A program made the position numbers and the translations under genes. Below the pieces are notes generated by a model. The model saw only the letters and a program-made list of their open reading frames with translations. It was not told the DNA's origin and did no database searches. Below are positions 8,156 to 18,016 of a stretch of 64,000 nucleotides of DNA, piece after piece (within the stretch, counting starts at the first letter, position 1; each line of letters begins with the position of its first letter). The stretch is from Ruminococcaceae bacterium UBA1036 (GTDB taxonomy: Bacteria > Bacillota > Clostridia > Oscillospirales > Acutalibacteraceae): positions 1 to 64,000 of the forward strand of contig DCEF01000010.1 of NCBI GenBank assembly GCA_002316805.1. The letters are read 5' to 3'.

Positions 8156-9195
8156 TGCGTACATCAAAAAAAGTAATGGTCGGGAATGTGCCGGTTGGCG
8201 GAGGCTCGCCAATAACTGTACAGTCCATGCTTAACATTCCCGCAAATCGGATTAGCGACGGTGTATATCAGGCAAAAGAGCTTGCCGATGCTGGCTGTGA
8301 AATACTTCGCGCTGCAATTCCGGATACAGATTCCGTTGCGCTTATTCCGGCAATTAAAAGGGAAGTAAGTGTACCGCTTGTTGCAGATATTCATTTTGAT
8401 TACAGGCTCGCGCTGAAAGCAGCGCAGGCAGGTGCAGACGCAATAAGGATTAACCCGGGAAATATAGGTTCAGATGAGAGGGTAAAAGCCGTTGCCGACG
8501 AATGCCTTAGGCGTCATATACCAATTAGGATAGGCGTGAACTCTGGCTCTGTGCAGAAAGATATCCTTGCAAAATACGGAGGACCTACGCCGCGTGCACT
8601 TGCCGAAAGTGCGCTTTTGAATGCGTCGCTGCTCGAAAAATTTGGATTTTCAGATATTGTGCTATCAATAAAATCATCTGATGTGCGCACAATGATTGAA
8701 GCCAACAGAATTGTTGCATCAAAGTGCAGCTATCCGTTGCACCTCGGTGTGACGGAAGCTGGCACCGAGAGAATGGGCATAATAAAATCTGCAGCAGGCA
8801 TAGGTTCTCTACTCGAAGATGGAATCGGCGATACGATAAGGGTATCGCTTACGGCAGACCCGGTGCATGAAGTAGAGGCCGGCATCGATATACTGAGGGC
8901 TCTTGGTTTTCGCAAAGGGGTAAAAATAGTATCGTGCCCTACATGCGGAAGGACGAAAATTAATTTGATACAAATTGCCAGCGAAGTCGAAAAACGCCTT
9001 TCGGGGTGCAGAAAAAACATCACGGTAGCTGTTATGGGTTGCGCCGTCAACGGGCCGGGAGAGGCGCGTGAAGCTGACGTGGGCATAGCTGGCGGTGATG
9101 GCTGCGGGCTTATTTTTAAGAAAGGGAAAATTGTCAGGAAAGTAAAGGAAAATCAGCTTGTAGATGAACTGATAAAAGAGATTGAAAAGCTGTAA
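8155..9195 (+). CDS. ispG: 4-hydroxy-3-methylbut-2-enyl diphosphate synthase (flavodoxin)
   Basis: IspG reduces MEcPP to HMBPP, the penultimate MEP-pathway step, using a [4Fe-4S] cluster. The 346-residue protein has the TIM-barrel N-terminal domain (VPLVADIHFDYRLAL) and the cluster ligands in CPTCGR (about residues 261-266) and MGCAVNGPGEA near 297, with the conserved Glu after it. Its ATG overlaps the rseP stop by one base (TAATG). Dxr is two genes upstream. Confidence 0.98.
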   Translation: MRTSKKVMVGNVPVGGGSPITVQSMLNIPANRISDGVYQAKELADAGCEILRAAIPDTDSVALIPAIKREVSVPLVADIHFDYRLALKAAQAGADAIRINPGNIGSDERVKAVADECLRRHIPIRIGVNSGSVQKDILAKYGGPTPRALAESALLNASLLEKFGFSDIVLSIKSSDVRTMIEANRIVASKCSYPLHLGVTEAGTERMGIIKSAAGIGSLLEDGIGDTIRVSLTADPVHEVEAGIDILRALGFRKGVKIVSCPTCGRTKINLIQIASEVEKRLSGCRKNITVAVMGCAVNGPGEAREADVGIAGGDGCGLIFKKGKIVRKVKENQLVDELIKEIEKL

Positions 9196-9208
9196 AGGAG
9201 AAGCTCTT

Positions 9209-12200
9209 TTGAAAAGATTAGGCGATTTTTTCGGTTCATACATAGATTTAAAGGGTGTTCCACAAGAAGTACTTGATGGCGGAATCAGGTGCTTAAACAT
9301 TGACTCTGCCAGCCGTACACTGAAGGTCGATGCCAGCTTTTCGGCGCCTGTAAAGTACACAGCCATTACATGCGCTGAGGACCGTATTTCCGCTTGCCAT
9401 GGTCTGAAGCTCAAACGAGCCGAAATACGCCCTAAGTACCCGAAAGAATCATTTTCAGCAGATTGCTACTCTGACCTTGCCGCTGAGCTTAAGCGGCGGG
9501 ATGTAAGCATAAACGGCTTCCTTAACAACTCTTCGGCGCGCCTTGAGAATGGTGATTTAGTTATAACACTTAAGCACGGCGGAAGCGAAATGCTGATTTC
9601 ACGCCATGCCGACCGCTCTCTTTCTCAACTTATTGAAGAAGAATTTGGCATAAAAGCCCCCGTGCGCTTTGACGGTGTCCTTTCTGTAAATGAAACTGAC
9701 GCCGCCTTTGTGGAACGTAAAAAAACAGCGGAAGAAAAAAAACGCAGGGAAGCAGTCGTGCAGAAGGTTGACGACTATGAAGCAAGCATGGAAGACGGTT
9801 CCCATTCCACTAAAACTATAAATATCCGAAGAGGGGAAACGCTTTTTCCATGCATAATCCCCGAAACAGCAAAAGTCATTTATGGCCATATGGGAAGATC
9901 CAAGCCGATCCCTATTTCCAAAGTTACTCCTGATATTGGCAGTGTGACCGTATGGGGAGAAATTTTTTCCGCTGAACAAAAAGAAACGCGCGACAAGCAG
10001 CGCAAGATATATTCAATAAACATAACCGACTACACAAATTCAATCACTGTAAAGGTAATTGAGATGGCAAGCCAGTGCAAAATACTCGATACGCTTGTAA
10101 ATGGCGTTTCGGTGCTTGTCCGCGGTGAAGTTGAGTATGACAAGTACGACCACGAGATAGTTATAAGGCCGCGCGGCATTGCCACAGTCAAACAGGTGAA
10201 AGTTGACGATACAGCAAAAGAAAAAAGGGTAGAGCTTCACATGCACACAAATATGTCCGCAATGGACGGCGTAACGTCTGCAAGTGCACTTGTAAGGCGT
10301 GCTGCGGAGTGGGGGCATACTGCCGTTGCAGTAACCGACCATGGTGTTGCGCAGGCATTTCCTGAGGCTATGAACACCGCAGACGAAATGAAGAAAAAAG
10401 GAAAGCCTATTAAAGTCATCTACGGCATGGAAGCATATTTTGTAAATGACCTTGTCCCTGCTGTCAAAGGCAAAACGGATAAAACTTTTCAGGATGAATT
10501 CATTTCTTTTGATATTGAAACTACAGGCTTGAGCCCTGCAAATGACCGCATAACTGAGATCGGCGCAGTAAGGATTAAGGGCGGCCAAATTGCTGATTCG
10601 TTTGACAGCTTTGTGAACCCAGAGCGGCCTATACCGTCTAAAATCACGCAGCTCACAAGCATAACAGATGAGATGGTTAAAGATGCCCCGTCAGAAAAAG
10701 AGGCGCTGGGGTCTTTTTTTCGCTTTTGCGGTGAAGATGCTGTGCTGATAGCTCATAATGCCGATTTTGACACTTCCTTTATACGCGTAGCCGCCGAGCG
10801 GAGCGGCATGGAATTTTCTAATACATATATTGACACTGTGCCAATGTGCCGTTCGCTGCTTAAAGGCATAAAAAACTGCAAACTTGACACAGTTGCAAAA
10901 TATCTGAAACTTGAGGATTTTCACCACCACCGCGCATGTGATGATGCTGCCATACTTGCAAAGATTTTTCTTTGCCTTTTGCAGAGGCTTTCCGAAGATA
11001 CAGGCGCAAAGAAGATTATGGATATAAACACGTCCCTTGCCGGAGGGGACTTCAAAAAAATGCGCTCATACCACATGATTATCCTTGCAAAAAATAAGGT
11101 TGGCCTTAAAAACCTATACAAGCTTATTTCAAAATCGCACCTCAAAACCTTTTACAGGAACCCACGCATATTAAAAACCGATCTCGTCAAACACCGTGAA
11201 GGTTTGCTTATAGGCAGCGCATGTCAAGCTGGTGAACTTTACAATGCTATTTTCAGCGCGCAGCCGTGGCAGAGGCTTTGTGAAATTGCCTCTTTTTATG
11301 ATTATCTTGAAATACAGCCTATAGGAAACAATGAGTTTATGGTGCGTGAGGGCATGCTGCCAGATGAAGAAAAACTGCGCGAATTTAACCGTACCATCGT
11401 GCGCCTTGGCGAAAAACTGCACAAGCCTGTAGTTGCAACATGCGACGTGCATTTTATGGATCCTAAAGATGGCGACTACCGCAAAATACTTATGGCAGGC
11501 CTCGGTTACAAGGATACAGACAACCAGGCGCCGCTTTATTTTCGTACTACTGATGAAATGCTCGATGAATTTTCTTACCTTGGCAAAGAAAAAGCGTATG
11601 AAGTAGTTGTAAAAAATACAAATATAATTGCCGATATGATTGAGGACATACGGCCTATACCGCAGGGGACATTTCCACCTTTCATAGCCGGGGCGGAAGA
11701 GCAGCTTACTCACATAGTTTGGACTCGCGCTAAAGAGATTTACGGGGATCCGCTGCCTAAAATCGTAAAAGACCGCCTTGACAGGGAGCTTGGCTCAATC
11801 ACAAAGCATGGCTTCTCAATCCTTTACATGACAGCGCAGAAACTTGTGGCCAACTCGGTAAAACATGGCTATCTTGTAGGCTCGCGTGGTTCTGTAGGTT
11901 CATCACTTGTAGCTAACATGGCCGGAATTTCCGAAGTAAATCCGCTGCAGCCACACTATATTTGCCCTAAATGTCATCACAGCGAGTTTATAACAGACGG
12001 CAGTGTTACAAGCGGCTTTGACCTTCCCACAAAAAAATGCCCTGTGTGCGGTACTGAGTATAACCGCGACGGCCACACTATCCCGTTCGAAACCTTCCTT
12101 GGGTTCGACGGCGACAAAACACCTGATATAGACCTTAACTTTTCAGGTGAGTACCAGACGCAGGCGCACCGCTACACCGAAAAGCTTTTTGGGAAAAACA

Positions 12201-13555
12201 ATGTTTTTAAGGCAGGCACCATAGCAACTGTGGCAGATAAAACAGCTCTCGGCTTTGTTAAAAAATACACGGAAGAACGCGGCATGACAATGCACCGTGC
12301 CGAAGAGCTTCGCCTTGCCACAGGGTGCACCGGAGTAAAAAGGACGACTGGGCAGCATCCGGGCGGTATGGTGGTTGTGCCGAAAGGAATGGAAATCTAC
12401 GATTTTTGCCCTGTGCAGCATCCTGCAAACGATGCAAAATCAGACAGCATAACGACACATTTCGATTTTCACTCTATCCATGACACAATCTGTAAACTGG
12501 ATGAGCTTGGCCATGATGTGCCCACTATTTACCGCTATTTGGAAGACTATACAGGCATACCTGTTATGAATGTTTCCATGAGCGACCCACAGGTAATGTC
12601 ACTCTTTACATCAACAAAGGCTCTTGGGGTTAAGCCTGAGGATATCGATTCACCGACAGGCACATTTTCATTGCCGGAAGTAGGCACTAATTTTGTGCGC
12701 CAGATGCTTATGGATTCAAAACCTAAAACGTTTTCAGATCTTCTGCAGGTTTCGGGACTTTCACACGGAACCAATGTTTGGCTTGGCAATGCGCAGGAGC
12801 TGATTAAAAACGGCACGTGCACTATTTCGGAAGTAATCGGAACGCGTGACAGCATAATGACTTACCTGCTTCAAAAGGGCCTTGAACCGAAGATGGCGTT
12901 TAAGATAATGGAAATAGTGCGGAAGGGCAAAGCACCGGTAAAGCTGACAAGTGAATACATACAGGCGATGAAAGACCACAATGTACCGCAGTGGTATATA
13001 GATTCCTGTATGAAAATAAAATATATGTTTCCTAAGGCCCACGCGGCAGCATACATGATTTCCACTTTGCGCCTTGGCTGGTATAAGGTACATCGCCCTG
13101 TAGAGTACTATGCAGCTTATTTTACCGTCCGCGGAGAGGATTTTGATGGTGCGCTTGTCATTAAAGGCAGGGAAACCATCCATCGCAGAATGAATGAGAT
13201 AAACATGAAAGGCAAGGAAGCGAGTGCAAAAGAACAATCAGAGTACGGCACTTTACAAATTGTTAACGAAATGCTTGCACGCGGCATTCAGGTGCTGCCA
13301 GTTGACCTTTATAAATCTGATGCCAGAAAATTCCTTGTAGAAAGCGGAAAAATCCGTCTGCCGTTCCTGTCTCTTGCAGGAGTTGGCGAAGCCGCAGCAA
13401 ACAGCCTGGCAAACGCCAAAAACAGCGGGGGAAAATATCTTTCGGTGGAAGATCTGCAGTCACGCTCAAAGGTTTCAAAGTCTGTTATTGATACGCTCGC
13501 ACAGGCCGAAGTCCTGGATAGTTTGCCGAAGAGCAGCCAGATGACTTTGTTTTAA
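9209..13555 (+). CDS. polC: DNA polymerase III PolC-type alpha subunit
   Basis: PolC is the replicative polymerase with built-in proofreading found in low-GC Gram-positives. Domain order: N-terminal region; OB fold near residues 235-325; PHP domain from about 340 (VELHMHTNMSAMDG); inserted DEDDh exonuclease from about 431 (SFDIETTGLSP); a CxxC...CxxC zinc motif near 917-955; palm acidic motif PDIDLNFSGE near 971; fingers; helix-hairpin-helix. An in-frame TTG at 9182 lies inside ispG. TTG at 9209 has AAAGGAG 8 nt upstream and gives 1448 residues, so I prefer it. Its stop codon overlaps that of the convergent rluA-type gene. Confidence 0.98.
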   Translation: MKRLGDFFGSYIDLKGVPQEVLDGGIRCLNIDSASRTLKVDASFSAPVKYTAITCAEDRISACHGLKLKRAEIRPKYPKESFSADCYSDLAAELKRRDVSINGFLNNSSARLENGDLVITLKHGGSEMLISRHADRSLSQLIEEEFGIKAPVRFDGVLSVNETDAAFVERKKTAEEKKRREAVVQKVDDYEASMEDGSHSTKTINIRRGETLFPCIIPETAKVIYGHMGRSKPIPISKVTPDIGSVTVWGEIFSAEQKETRDKQRKIYSINITDYTNSITVKVIEMASQCKILDTLVNGVSVLVRGEVEYDKYDHEIVIRPRGIATVKQVKVDDTAKEKRVELHMHTNMSAMDGVTSASALVRRAAEWGHTAVAVTDHGVAQAFPEAMNTADEMKKKGKPIKVIYGMEAYFVNDLVPAVKGKTDKTFQDEFISFDIETTGLSPANDRITEIGAVRIKGGQIADSFDSFVNPERPIPSKITQLTSITDEMVKDAPSEKEALGSFFRFCGEDAVLIAHNADFDTSFIRVAAERSGMEFSNTYIDTVPMCRSLLKGIKNCKLDTVAKYLKLEDFHHHRACDDAAILAKIFLCLLQRLSEDTGAKKIMDINTSLAGGDFKKMRSYHMIILAKNKVGLKNLYKLISKSHLKTFYRNPRILKTDLVKHREGLLIGSACQAGELYNAIFSAQPWQRLCEIASFYDYLEIQPIGNNEFMVREGMLPDEEKLREFNRTIVRLGEKLHKPVVATCDVHFMDPKDGDYRKILMAGLGYKDTDNQAPLYFRTTDEMLDEFSYLGKEKAYEVVVKNTNIIADMIEDIRPIPQGTFPPFIAGAEEQLTHIVWTRAKEIYGDPLPKIVKDRLDRELGSITKHGFSILYMTAQKLVANSVKHGYLVGSRGSVGSSLVANMAGISEVNPLQPHYICPKCHHSEFITDGSVTSGFDLPTKKCPVCGTEYNRDGHTIPFETFLGFDGDKTPDIDLNFSGEYQTQAHRYTEKLFGKNNVFKAGTIATVADKTALGFVKKYTEERGMTMHRAEELRLATGCTGVKRTTGQHPGGMVVVPKGMEIYDFCPVQHPANDAKSDSITTHFDFHSIHDTICKLDELGHDVPTIYRYLEDYTGIPVMNVSMSDPQVMSLFTSTKALGVKPEDIDSPTGTFSLPEVGTNFVRQMLMDSKPKTFSDLLQVSGLSHGTNVWLGNAQELIKNGTCTISEVIGTRDSIMTYLLQKGLEPKMAFKIMEIVRKGKAPVKLTSEYIQAMKDHNVPQWYIDSCMKIKYMFPKAHAAAYMISTLRLGWYKVHRPVEYYAAYFTVRGEDFDGALVIKGRETIHRRMNEINMKGKEASAKEQSEYGTLQIVNEMLARGIQVLPVDLYKSDARKFLVESGKIRLPFLSLAGVGEAAANSLANAKNSGGKYLSVEDLQSRSKVSKSVIDTLAQAEVLDSLPKSSQMTLF

Positions 13556-14511
13556 TCAAAATTATAAAATTTTTCCAGAAACCATATATTTTTTGCTTCA
13601 AATTCTTTGCCGTTAAGGTATCCGAGGCCACCGGCGTCAGTTGTAAATTGAAATTCCAATTTATATGAGTATAGAGCCTGATACGGAAAGCCTATGTGCC
13701 TGTTTATGGCATTTTTCCCATATTTGCCGTCACCCGCCAAAGGATGGCCGACCGATGCCATGTGCGCGCGTATCTGATGTGTGCGTCCAGTCATGAGCTC
13801 TACTTCAAGAAGGCTGAAATCTTTTTTTTCTTCAAGTACACGGTATTTTGTGACAATTGTACGGGAATCAGGCCGCGGCATGTGTGAGATAAACACGCGG
13901 TTCTGCTTTTCGTTTTTTGTGAGGTAAGCACGCATAGTCGCGCATTTTTTATCCATGCGGCCGCATACAACGCATAAGTAAAGCTTTTTCATCTCACGTG
14001 CTTTTACCTTCTGGTTCATTACGCGTAGCGTTTCCGCATTTTTGGCCGCCATAACTATGCCGCCGGTGTTCCTGTCTATCCTGTTGATAAGGGCAGGGGC
14101 AAATGAGTTTTCTGCTTCCGGGTTGTATTCGCCCTTTGTGTAAAGATAGTGCTGAACCCGCGCAATAAGCGAGTCAAAATGGTAAGTTTTGTCTGGATGG
14201 ACTATCAGTCCCGGCTTTTTGTCAAGTATCATGATATTTTTATCTTCATAAAGGATATTGAGCTTGACGGGCGCTTTCATGAAGTCGTACTCTTTTTGCT
14301 GTGTCTGGAAAAACTCGTCCTTAAGGTACATTGTTAGCACGTCGCCTTCATTAAGGTGTGTGGAAATCTGGCATCTGCGCCCATTGCACTTGATATCCTT
14401 TTTCCGTATGCTTTTATACATCATCGACTGCGGCAGATTTGGGTATGCCTTTGTCAGAAATTTATCGAGCCTCTGGCCTGCGTCGTTTTTTCCCACTGTT
14501 ACTGTTTTCAT
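13552..14511 (-). CDS. RluA-family pseudouridine synthase
   Basis: It converts uridines to pseudouridine in rRNA or tRNA. The 319-residue protein has an N-terminal S4-like RNA-binding domain (about residues 1-65, RLDKFLTKAYPNLPQSM) and the catalytic domain with LINRIDRNTGGIVMAAK, where Asp is the nucleophile. TGRTHQIRAHMASVGHPLAGD follows. It is most like the RluC/RluD group, but the exact target position cannot be set from sequence. It is convergent with polC, with a 4-nt overlap and no room for a separate terminator between them. Confidence 0.93.
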   Translation of the reverse strand: MKTVTVGKNDAGQRLDKFLTKAYPNLPQSMMYKSIRKKDIKCNGRRCQISTHLNEGDVLTMYLKDEFFQTQQKEYDFMKAPVKLNILYEDKNIMILDKKPGLIVHPDKTYHFDSLIARVQHYLYTKGEYNPEAENSFAPALINRIDRNTGGIVMAAKNAETLRVMNQKVKAREMKKLYLCVVCGRMDKKCATMRAYLTKNEKQNRVFISHMPRPDSRTIVTKYRVLEEKKDFSLLEVELMTGRTHQIRAHMASVGHPLAGDGKYGKNAINRHIGFPYQALYSYKLEFQFTTDAGGLGYLNGKEFEAKNIWFLEKFYNFD

Positions 14512-14611
14512 TAATAATCAATCCTTTTTCCGGTGGTAATGCCATTTTGCCAGCTTTTTCAGTACTTATCTGATTATAGCATTTAGAGGCAGTTTCGGGA
14601 AGAGAGGAGCC

Positions 14612-14640
14612 TTTTCAAAAAATCACTTTTAGTATATAAT
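14612..14640 (+). promoter_or_regulatory. Candidate promoter of pyrE
   Basis: TTTTCA (14612-14617), a 17-nt spacer and TATAAT (14635-14640) lie about 42 bp upstream of pyrE. The -10 is perfect and the -35 is four of six. Confidence 0.5.
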
Positions 14641-14681
14641 AAAATGCAATAATGCAATGATTAGAAAAAAGAGGCATATCA

Positions 14682-15263
14682 GTGATGACACAAGAACGGG
14701 CCATGCAGATTTTTGACGAAGCGGGCGTTTTGCTTAAAGGCCATTTCAGGTTGACTTCCGGACGCCACAGCAATATGTATCTTCAGTGTGCGCATATTTT
14801 CCAGAACCCGAAATACAGTGAGGAGCTGTGCTCCGCACTTGCTTGCAAATTTTGCGGGCAGGGTATTAAAGCCGTAATAGGCCCCGCAATGGGGGCCGTT
14901 CAGATGGCTTATGAAGTAAGCCGCTCATTGGGGTGTGAGAACTTTTTTACAGAGCGCGGCAACGATGGGAAAATGGCTCTCCGCCGTGGCTTTGAGATAA
15001 AACCGGGGCAGAAAGTGCTCGTTGTTGAAGACGTAGTGACTACAGGCGGCTCGGTATGCGAGGTGATGGATATTGTTCGGGCTGCCGGCGGGCATGTGGC
15101 GGGAGTTGGTGCCATAGTAGACCGCACGGGCGGCAAAATAGATTTCGGCGTTCCATTCTGTGCTGTTGTTTCCCTAAATATTGAATCGTGGGAACCAGAT
15201 GATTGCCCGCTCTGCAAAGCGGGAGCGCCAGCCCCTGTAAAACCGGGCAGCCGCAAATTTTGA
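14682..15263 (+). CDS. pyrE: Orotate phosphoribosyltransferase
   Basis: PyrE joins orotate to PRPP to give OMP in pyrimidine synthesis. The 193-residue protein has the conserved LTSGRHSNMYLQC near the start, the GPAMGAVQMAYEV loop, and the PRPP-binding VLVVEDVVTTGGSV motif (about residues 110-124). Starts at GTG 14682 and ATG 14685 are adjacent and equally served by GAGG at 14671-14674. It does not sit with other pyr genes; pyrH and pyrG are elsewhere in the window. Length is slightly below the E. coli type and normal for the family seen in Clostridia. Confidence 0.95.
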   Translation: MMTQERAMQIFDEAGVLLKGHFRLTSGRHSNMYLQCAHIFQNPKYSEELCSALACKFCGQGIKAVIGPAMGAVQMAYEVSRSLGCENFFTERGNDGKMALRRGFEIKPGQKVLVVEDVVTTGGSVCEVMDIVRAAGGHVAGVGAIVDRTGGKIDFGVPFCAVVSLNIESWEPDDCPLCKAGAPAPVKPGSRKF

Positions 15264-15287
15264 ATTTTTTCGGAAGGTGCGTCCGTT

Positions 15288-16025
15288 TTGATGCAGAATA
15301 AACGTCGGGCTGTTAAAGTAAAACCCGAGCCTGAAGAATCGCTTCATATGGGTCACAGGGCACGTGTGAAGGAGCTTTTTCTGAAAACAGGTTTGGATTC
15401 TTTTTCACCGCATGCAGTTTTGGAACTGCTTCTGTATTACGCCATTCCGCGCAAGGATACAAATATTATTGCCCACGAGCTTATACGGCGTTTCGGCTCG
15501 CTTGCTGGCGTGTTTGACGCCCCAATGGAAGAGCTGCTTAAAGTAAAGGGAATCGGCAAATCGGCGGCCGTGCTGATTAAAATGGTGCCCCAGTTATGCC
15601 GTTTGTATGAAGAAAACCTCAACAGCGGTAAAACAGTTATTTGCAGCTATGATGACGTGGGAAAATATTTTTCAAATAAATTTATCGGCAGGCAGAACGA
15701 AGTAGTCATGCTGATGCTGCTCGACAGCCGAAACCGCATACTTTACTGTGACACCGTCAGTGAAGGCAGTGCCACAACAGCCAACATCTATATAAAAACA
15801 ATTGTCCGCTTAGCGGTAAGGTACAATGCTGTTTATGCTGTGCTTGCACATAACCACCCGAGTGGCGAGTGCCTCCCTTCGAAGCAGGACCTCGACACTA
15901 CACGCTGGGTGTACAGCGCGCTGCAGACGGTTGAAGTGCAGATGATAGACCATATAATTGTAAGTGGAAATGATTATTTTTCAATGGCACAGGGCAAAAT
16001 TATGCCGGAGTTATTCAATACGTAA
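15288..16025 (+). CDS. radC: RadC family JAB-domain protein
   Basis: The 245-residue protein has a helix-hairpin-helix region (LLKVKGIGKSAAVLIKMV, about residues 83-101). A JAB/MPN metalloprotease-like domain follows, with VLAHNHPSGECLPSKQDLDTT, the H-x-H-P-S-G...S...D zinc signature. RadC was named for DNA repair, but its biochemical role is unsettled. Starts at TTG 15288 and ATG 15291 are both served by GGAAGG at 15272-15277. It lies 24 nt after pyrE and 17 nt before uvrB, so pyrE-radC-uvrB-uvrA may be one transcript. Confidence 0.92.
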   Translation: MMQNKRRAVKVKPEPEESLHMGHRARVKELFLKTGLDSFSPHAVLELLLYYAIPRKDTNIIAHELIRRFGSLAGVFDAPMEELLKVKGIGKSAAVLIKMVPQLCRLYEENLNSGKTVICSYDDVGKYFSNKFIGRQNEVVMLMLLDSRNRILYCDTVSEGSATTANIYIKTIVRLAVRYNAVYAVLAHNHPSGECLPSKQDLDTTRWVYSALQTVEVQMIDHIIVSGNDYFSMAQGKIMPELFNT

Positions 16026-16042
16026 CTTGATATGGAGCAGTA

Positions 16043-18001
16043 ATGAATTTTAAACTCGTTTCAAAATATAAGCCGGCAGGCGACCAGGCAAAGGCAATAA
16101 GCCAGCTCATAGGCGGCATCAGAAACGGTGACCGCATACAGACGCTTCTTGGGGTTACCGGATCCGGAAAAACATTTACCATGGCAAATGTCATTGCTCA
16201 GATAAATCGCCCGACGCTCGTTTTGTCACATAACAAAACGCTTGCGGCGCAGCTTTGCTCTGAGTTTAAGGAATTTTTTCCGGAAAATTCAGTCGAGTAT
16301 TTCGTAAGCTACTATGACTATTACCAGCCTGAGGCGTATATTCCGACAACAGACACATACATTGAGAAAGACTCAGCAATCAATGACGAGATAGACAAGC
16401 TCCGCCACTCGGCGACGTCGGCGCTTTCAGAGCGGCGGGATGTGATAATCGTTTCGAGTGTTTCGTGCATTTACAGCCTTGGCGACCCTATAGACTACCG
16501 CACCATGGTCATAAGTCTTCGCCCCGGCATGAAAAAAAGCCGTGATGAGCTTTTAAAGAAGCTTGTTGAGATACAGTATGAGCGCAATGACGTGAACTTT
16601 ATACGCAATAAGTTCCGCGTGCGTGGCGATGTCGTTGAAATTTTTCCGGTGCAGTCAAGTGAATACGCAGTGCGCGTGGAATTTTTCGGCGATGAAATCG
16701 ACCGCATACGTGAGTTTAACCCTGTAACAGGCGAAGTTGTAGCAGACCTCAAGCATATTGCAATATATCCTGCCTCGCACTATATTGTTCCGCACGAGAA
16801 GATGCAGCGCGCTTTAGTGAACATTGAGGAAGAGATGGAAGAGCGCGTAGCATGGTTTAAAAAGCGGGGAAAGTTGATTGAGGCACAGCGGATAGAAGAG
16901 CGTACGCGGTATGACATGGAGATGCTGACTGAGGTCGGTTTCTGCAAGGGGATTGAAAACTATTCGCGCGTCATGTCCGGCAGGAAGCCGGGCAGCGCGC
17001 CTTTTACACTGCTTGATTATTTTCCTAAGGATTTTCTGCTTTTTGTTGATGAATCGCATGTAACGCTTCCACAGGTGCACTCAATGTATGCAGGCGACAG
17101 GGCGAGAAAAGATGCACTTGTGCAGTACGGTTTTCGACTTCCCTCAGCTTACGACAACCGGCCGCTTAACTTTGACGAATTCTACAGCCATATCAATCAG
17201 GCCGTTTTCGTCAGTGCAACTCCTGGTGACTTTGAGTTTAAAGAGTCTTCACAGGTCGTTGAGCAGGTCATACGCCCAACAGGGCTTGTTGATCCTGAAA
17301 TAATAGTCAAGCCAACAGACGGCCAGATTGATGATTTGATATCTGAAATCAATATCCGCACATCAAGAAAAGAGCGTGTCCTCATAACCACCCTCACAAA
17401 AAAGATGGCGGAAGACCTGACTTCCTATCTTCAGGGCATGGGCATACGCGTCAGGTATATGCACTATGACATTGATACGGTAGAGCGCATGAAAATCATA
17501 CGGGATCTGCGCCTTGGCAAATTTGATGTGCTTGTTGGGATAAACCTGTTGCGGGAAGGCCTCGATATCCCTGAAGTTTCACTTGTTGCCATACTTGATG
17601 CTGACAAGGAAGGCTTTTTGCGCAGCGAGCGCTCGCTTATCCAGACTATTGGGCGCGCAGCGCGCAATGCAAATGGCCAGGTAATCATGTATGCTGACTC
17701 CGTCACACCGTCAATGGAAAGTGCTATACGTGAGACGGAGCGCCGCCGCAAATTGCAGACCGCATATAATAAAGAACATGGAATCGTGCCAAAAACCATA
17801 GTAAAACCGGTAGCGGAAATACTGGAGATTTCCACACCGAAAGACGAAAGCAAACCTCACAGGAAACAGAAGTTTTCGCCCGATGAAAAAAAACGCGTAA
17901 TTGCCCAGCTTACACGCGAAATGAAAGATGCGGCAAAGCTGCTTGAGTTTGAACATGCTGCATACCTGCGCGATAAAATCAAAAAGCTGGAATCCGAATG
18001 A
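16043..18001 (+). CDS. uvrB: UvrABC system protein B
   Basis: UvrB is the damage-verifying helicase of nucleotide excision repair. At 652 residues it is full length. Seen are Walker A GVTGSGKTFTMANV (about 36-50), the damage-probing beta-hairpin region SYYDYYQPEAYIP, DEXD-like FVDESHVTLPQ, the helicase motif VGINLLREGLDIPEV, and a C-terminal UVR motif (about 612-650) that contacts UvrC/UvrA. It directly precedes uvrA. Confidence 0.98.
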   Translation: MNFKLVSKYKPAGDQAKAISQLIGGIRNGDRIQTLLGVTGSGKTFTMANVIAQINRPTLVLSHNKTLAAQLCSEFKEFFPENSVEYFVSYYDYYQPEAYIPTTDTYIEKDSAINDEIDKLRHSATSALSERRDVIIVSSVSCIYSLGDPIDYRTMVISLRPGMKKSRDELLKKLVEIQYERNDVNFIRNKFRVRGDVVEIFPVQSSEYAVRVEFFGDEIDRIREFNPVTGEVVADLKHIAIYPASHYIVPHEKMQRALVNIEEEMEERVAWFKKRGKLIEAQRIEERTRYDMEMLTEVGFCKGIENYSRVMSGRKPGSAPFTLLDYFPKDFLLFVDESHVTLPQVHSMYAGDRARKDALVQYGFRLPSAYDNRPLNFDEFYSHINQAVFVSATPGDFEFKESSQVVEQVIRPTGLVDPEIIVKPTDGQIDDLISEINIRTSRKERVLITTLTKKMAEDLTSYLQGMGIRVRYMHYDIDTVERMKIIRDLRLGKFDVLVGINLLREGLDIPEVSLVAILDADKEGFLRSERSLIQTIGRAARNANGQVIMYADSVTPSMESAIRETERRRKLQTAYNKEHGIVPKTIVKPVAEILEISTPKDESKPHRKQKFSPDEKKRVIAQLTREMKDAAKLLEFEHAAYLRDKIKKLESE

Positions 18002-18016
18002 ATGTACGGAGGCATT

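Noticed and set aside
9182..9208. Longer PolC reading from TTG 9182
   Set aside because: It overlaps ispG, has no Shine-Dalgarno, and TTG 9209 has an AAAGGAG site at normal spacing.
11171..11713. Long antisense frames within polC and other large genes
   Set aside because: They lie wholly inside strongly conserved genes on the other strand and show no domain or ribosome site.
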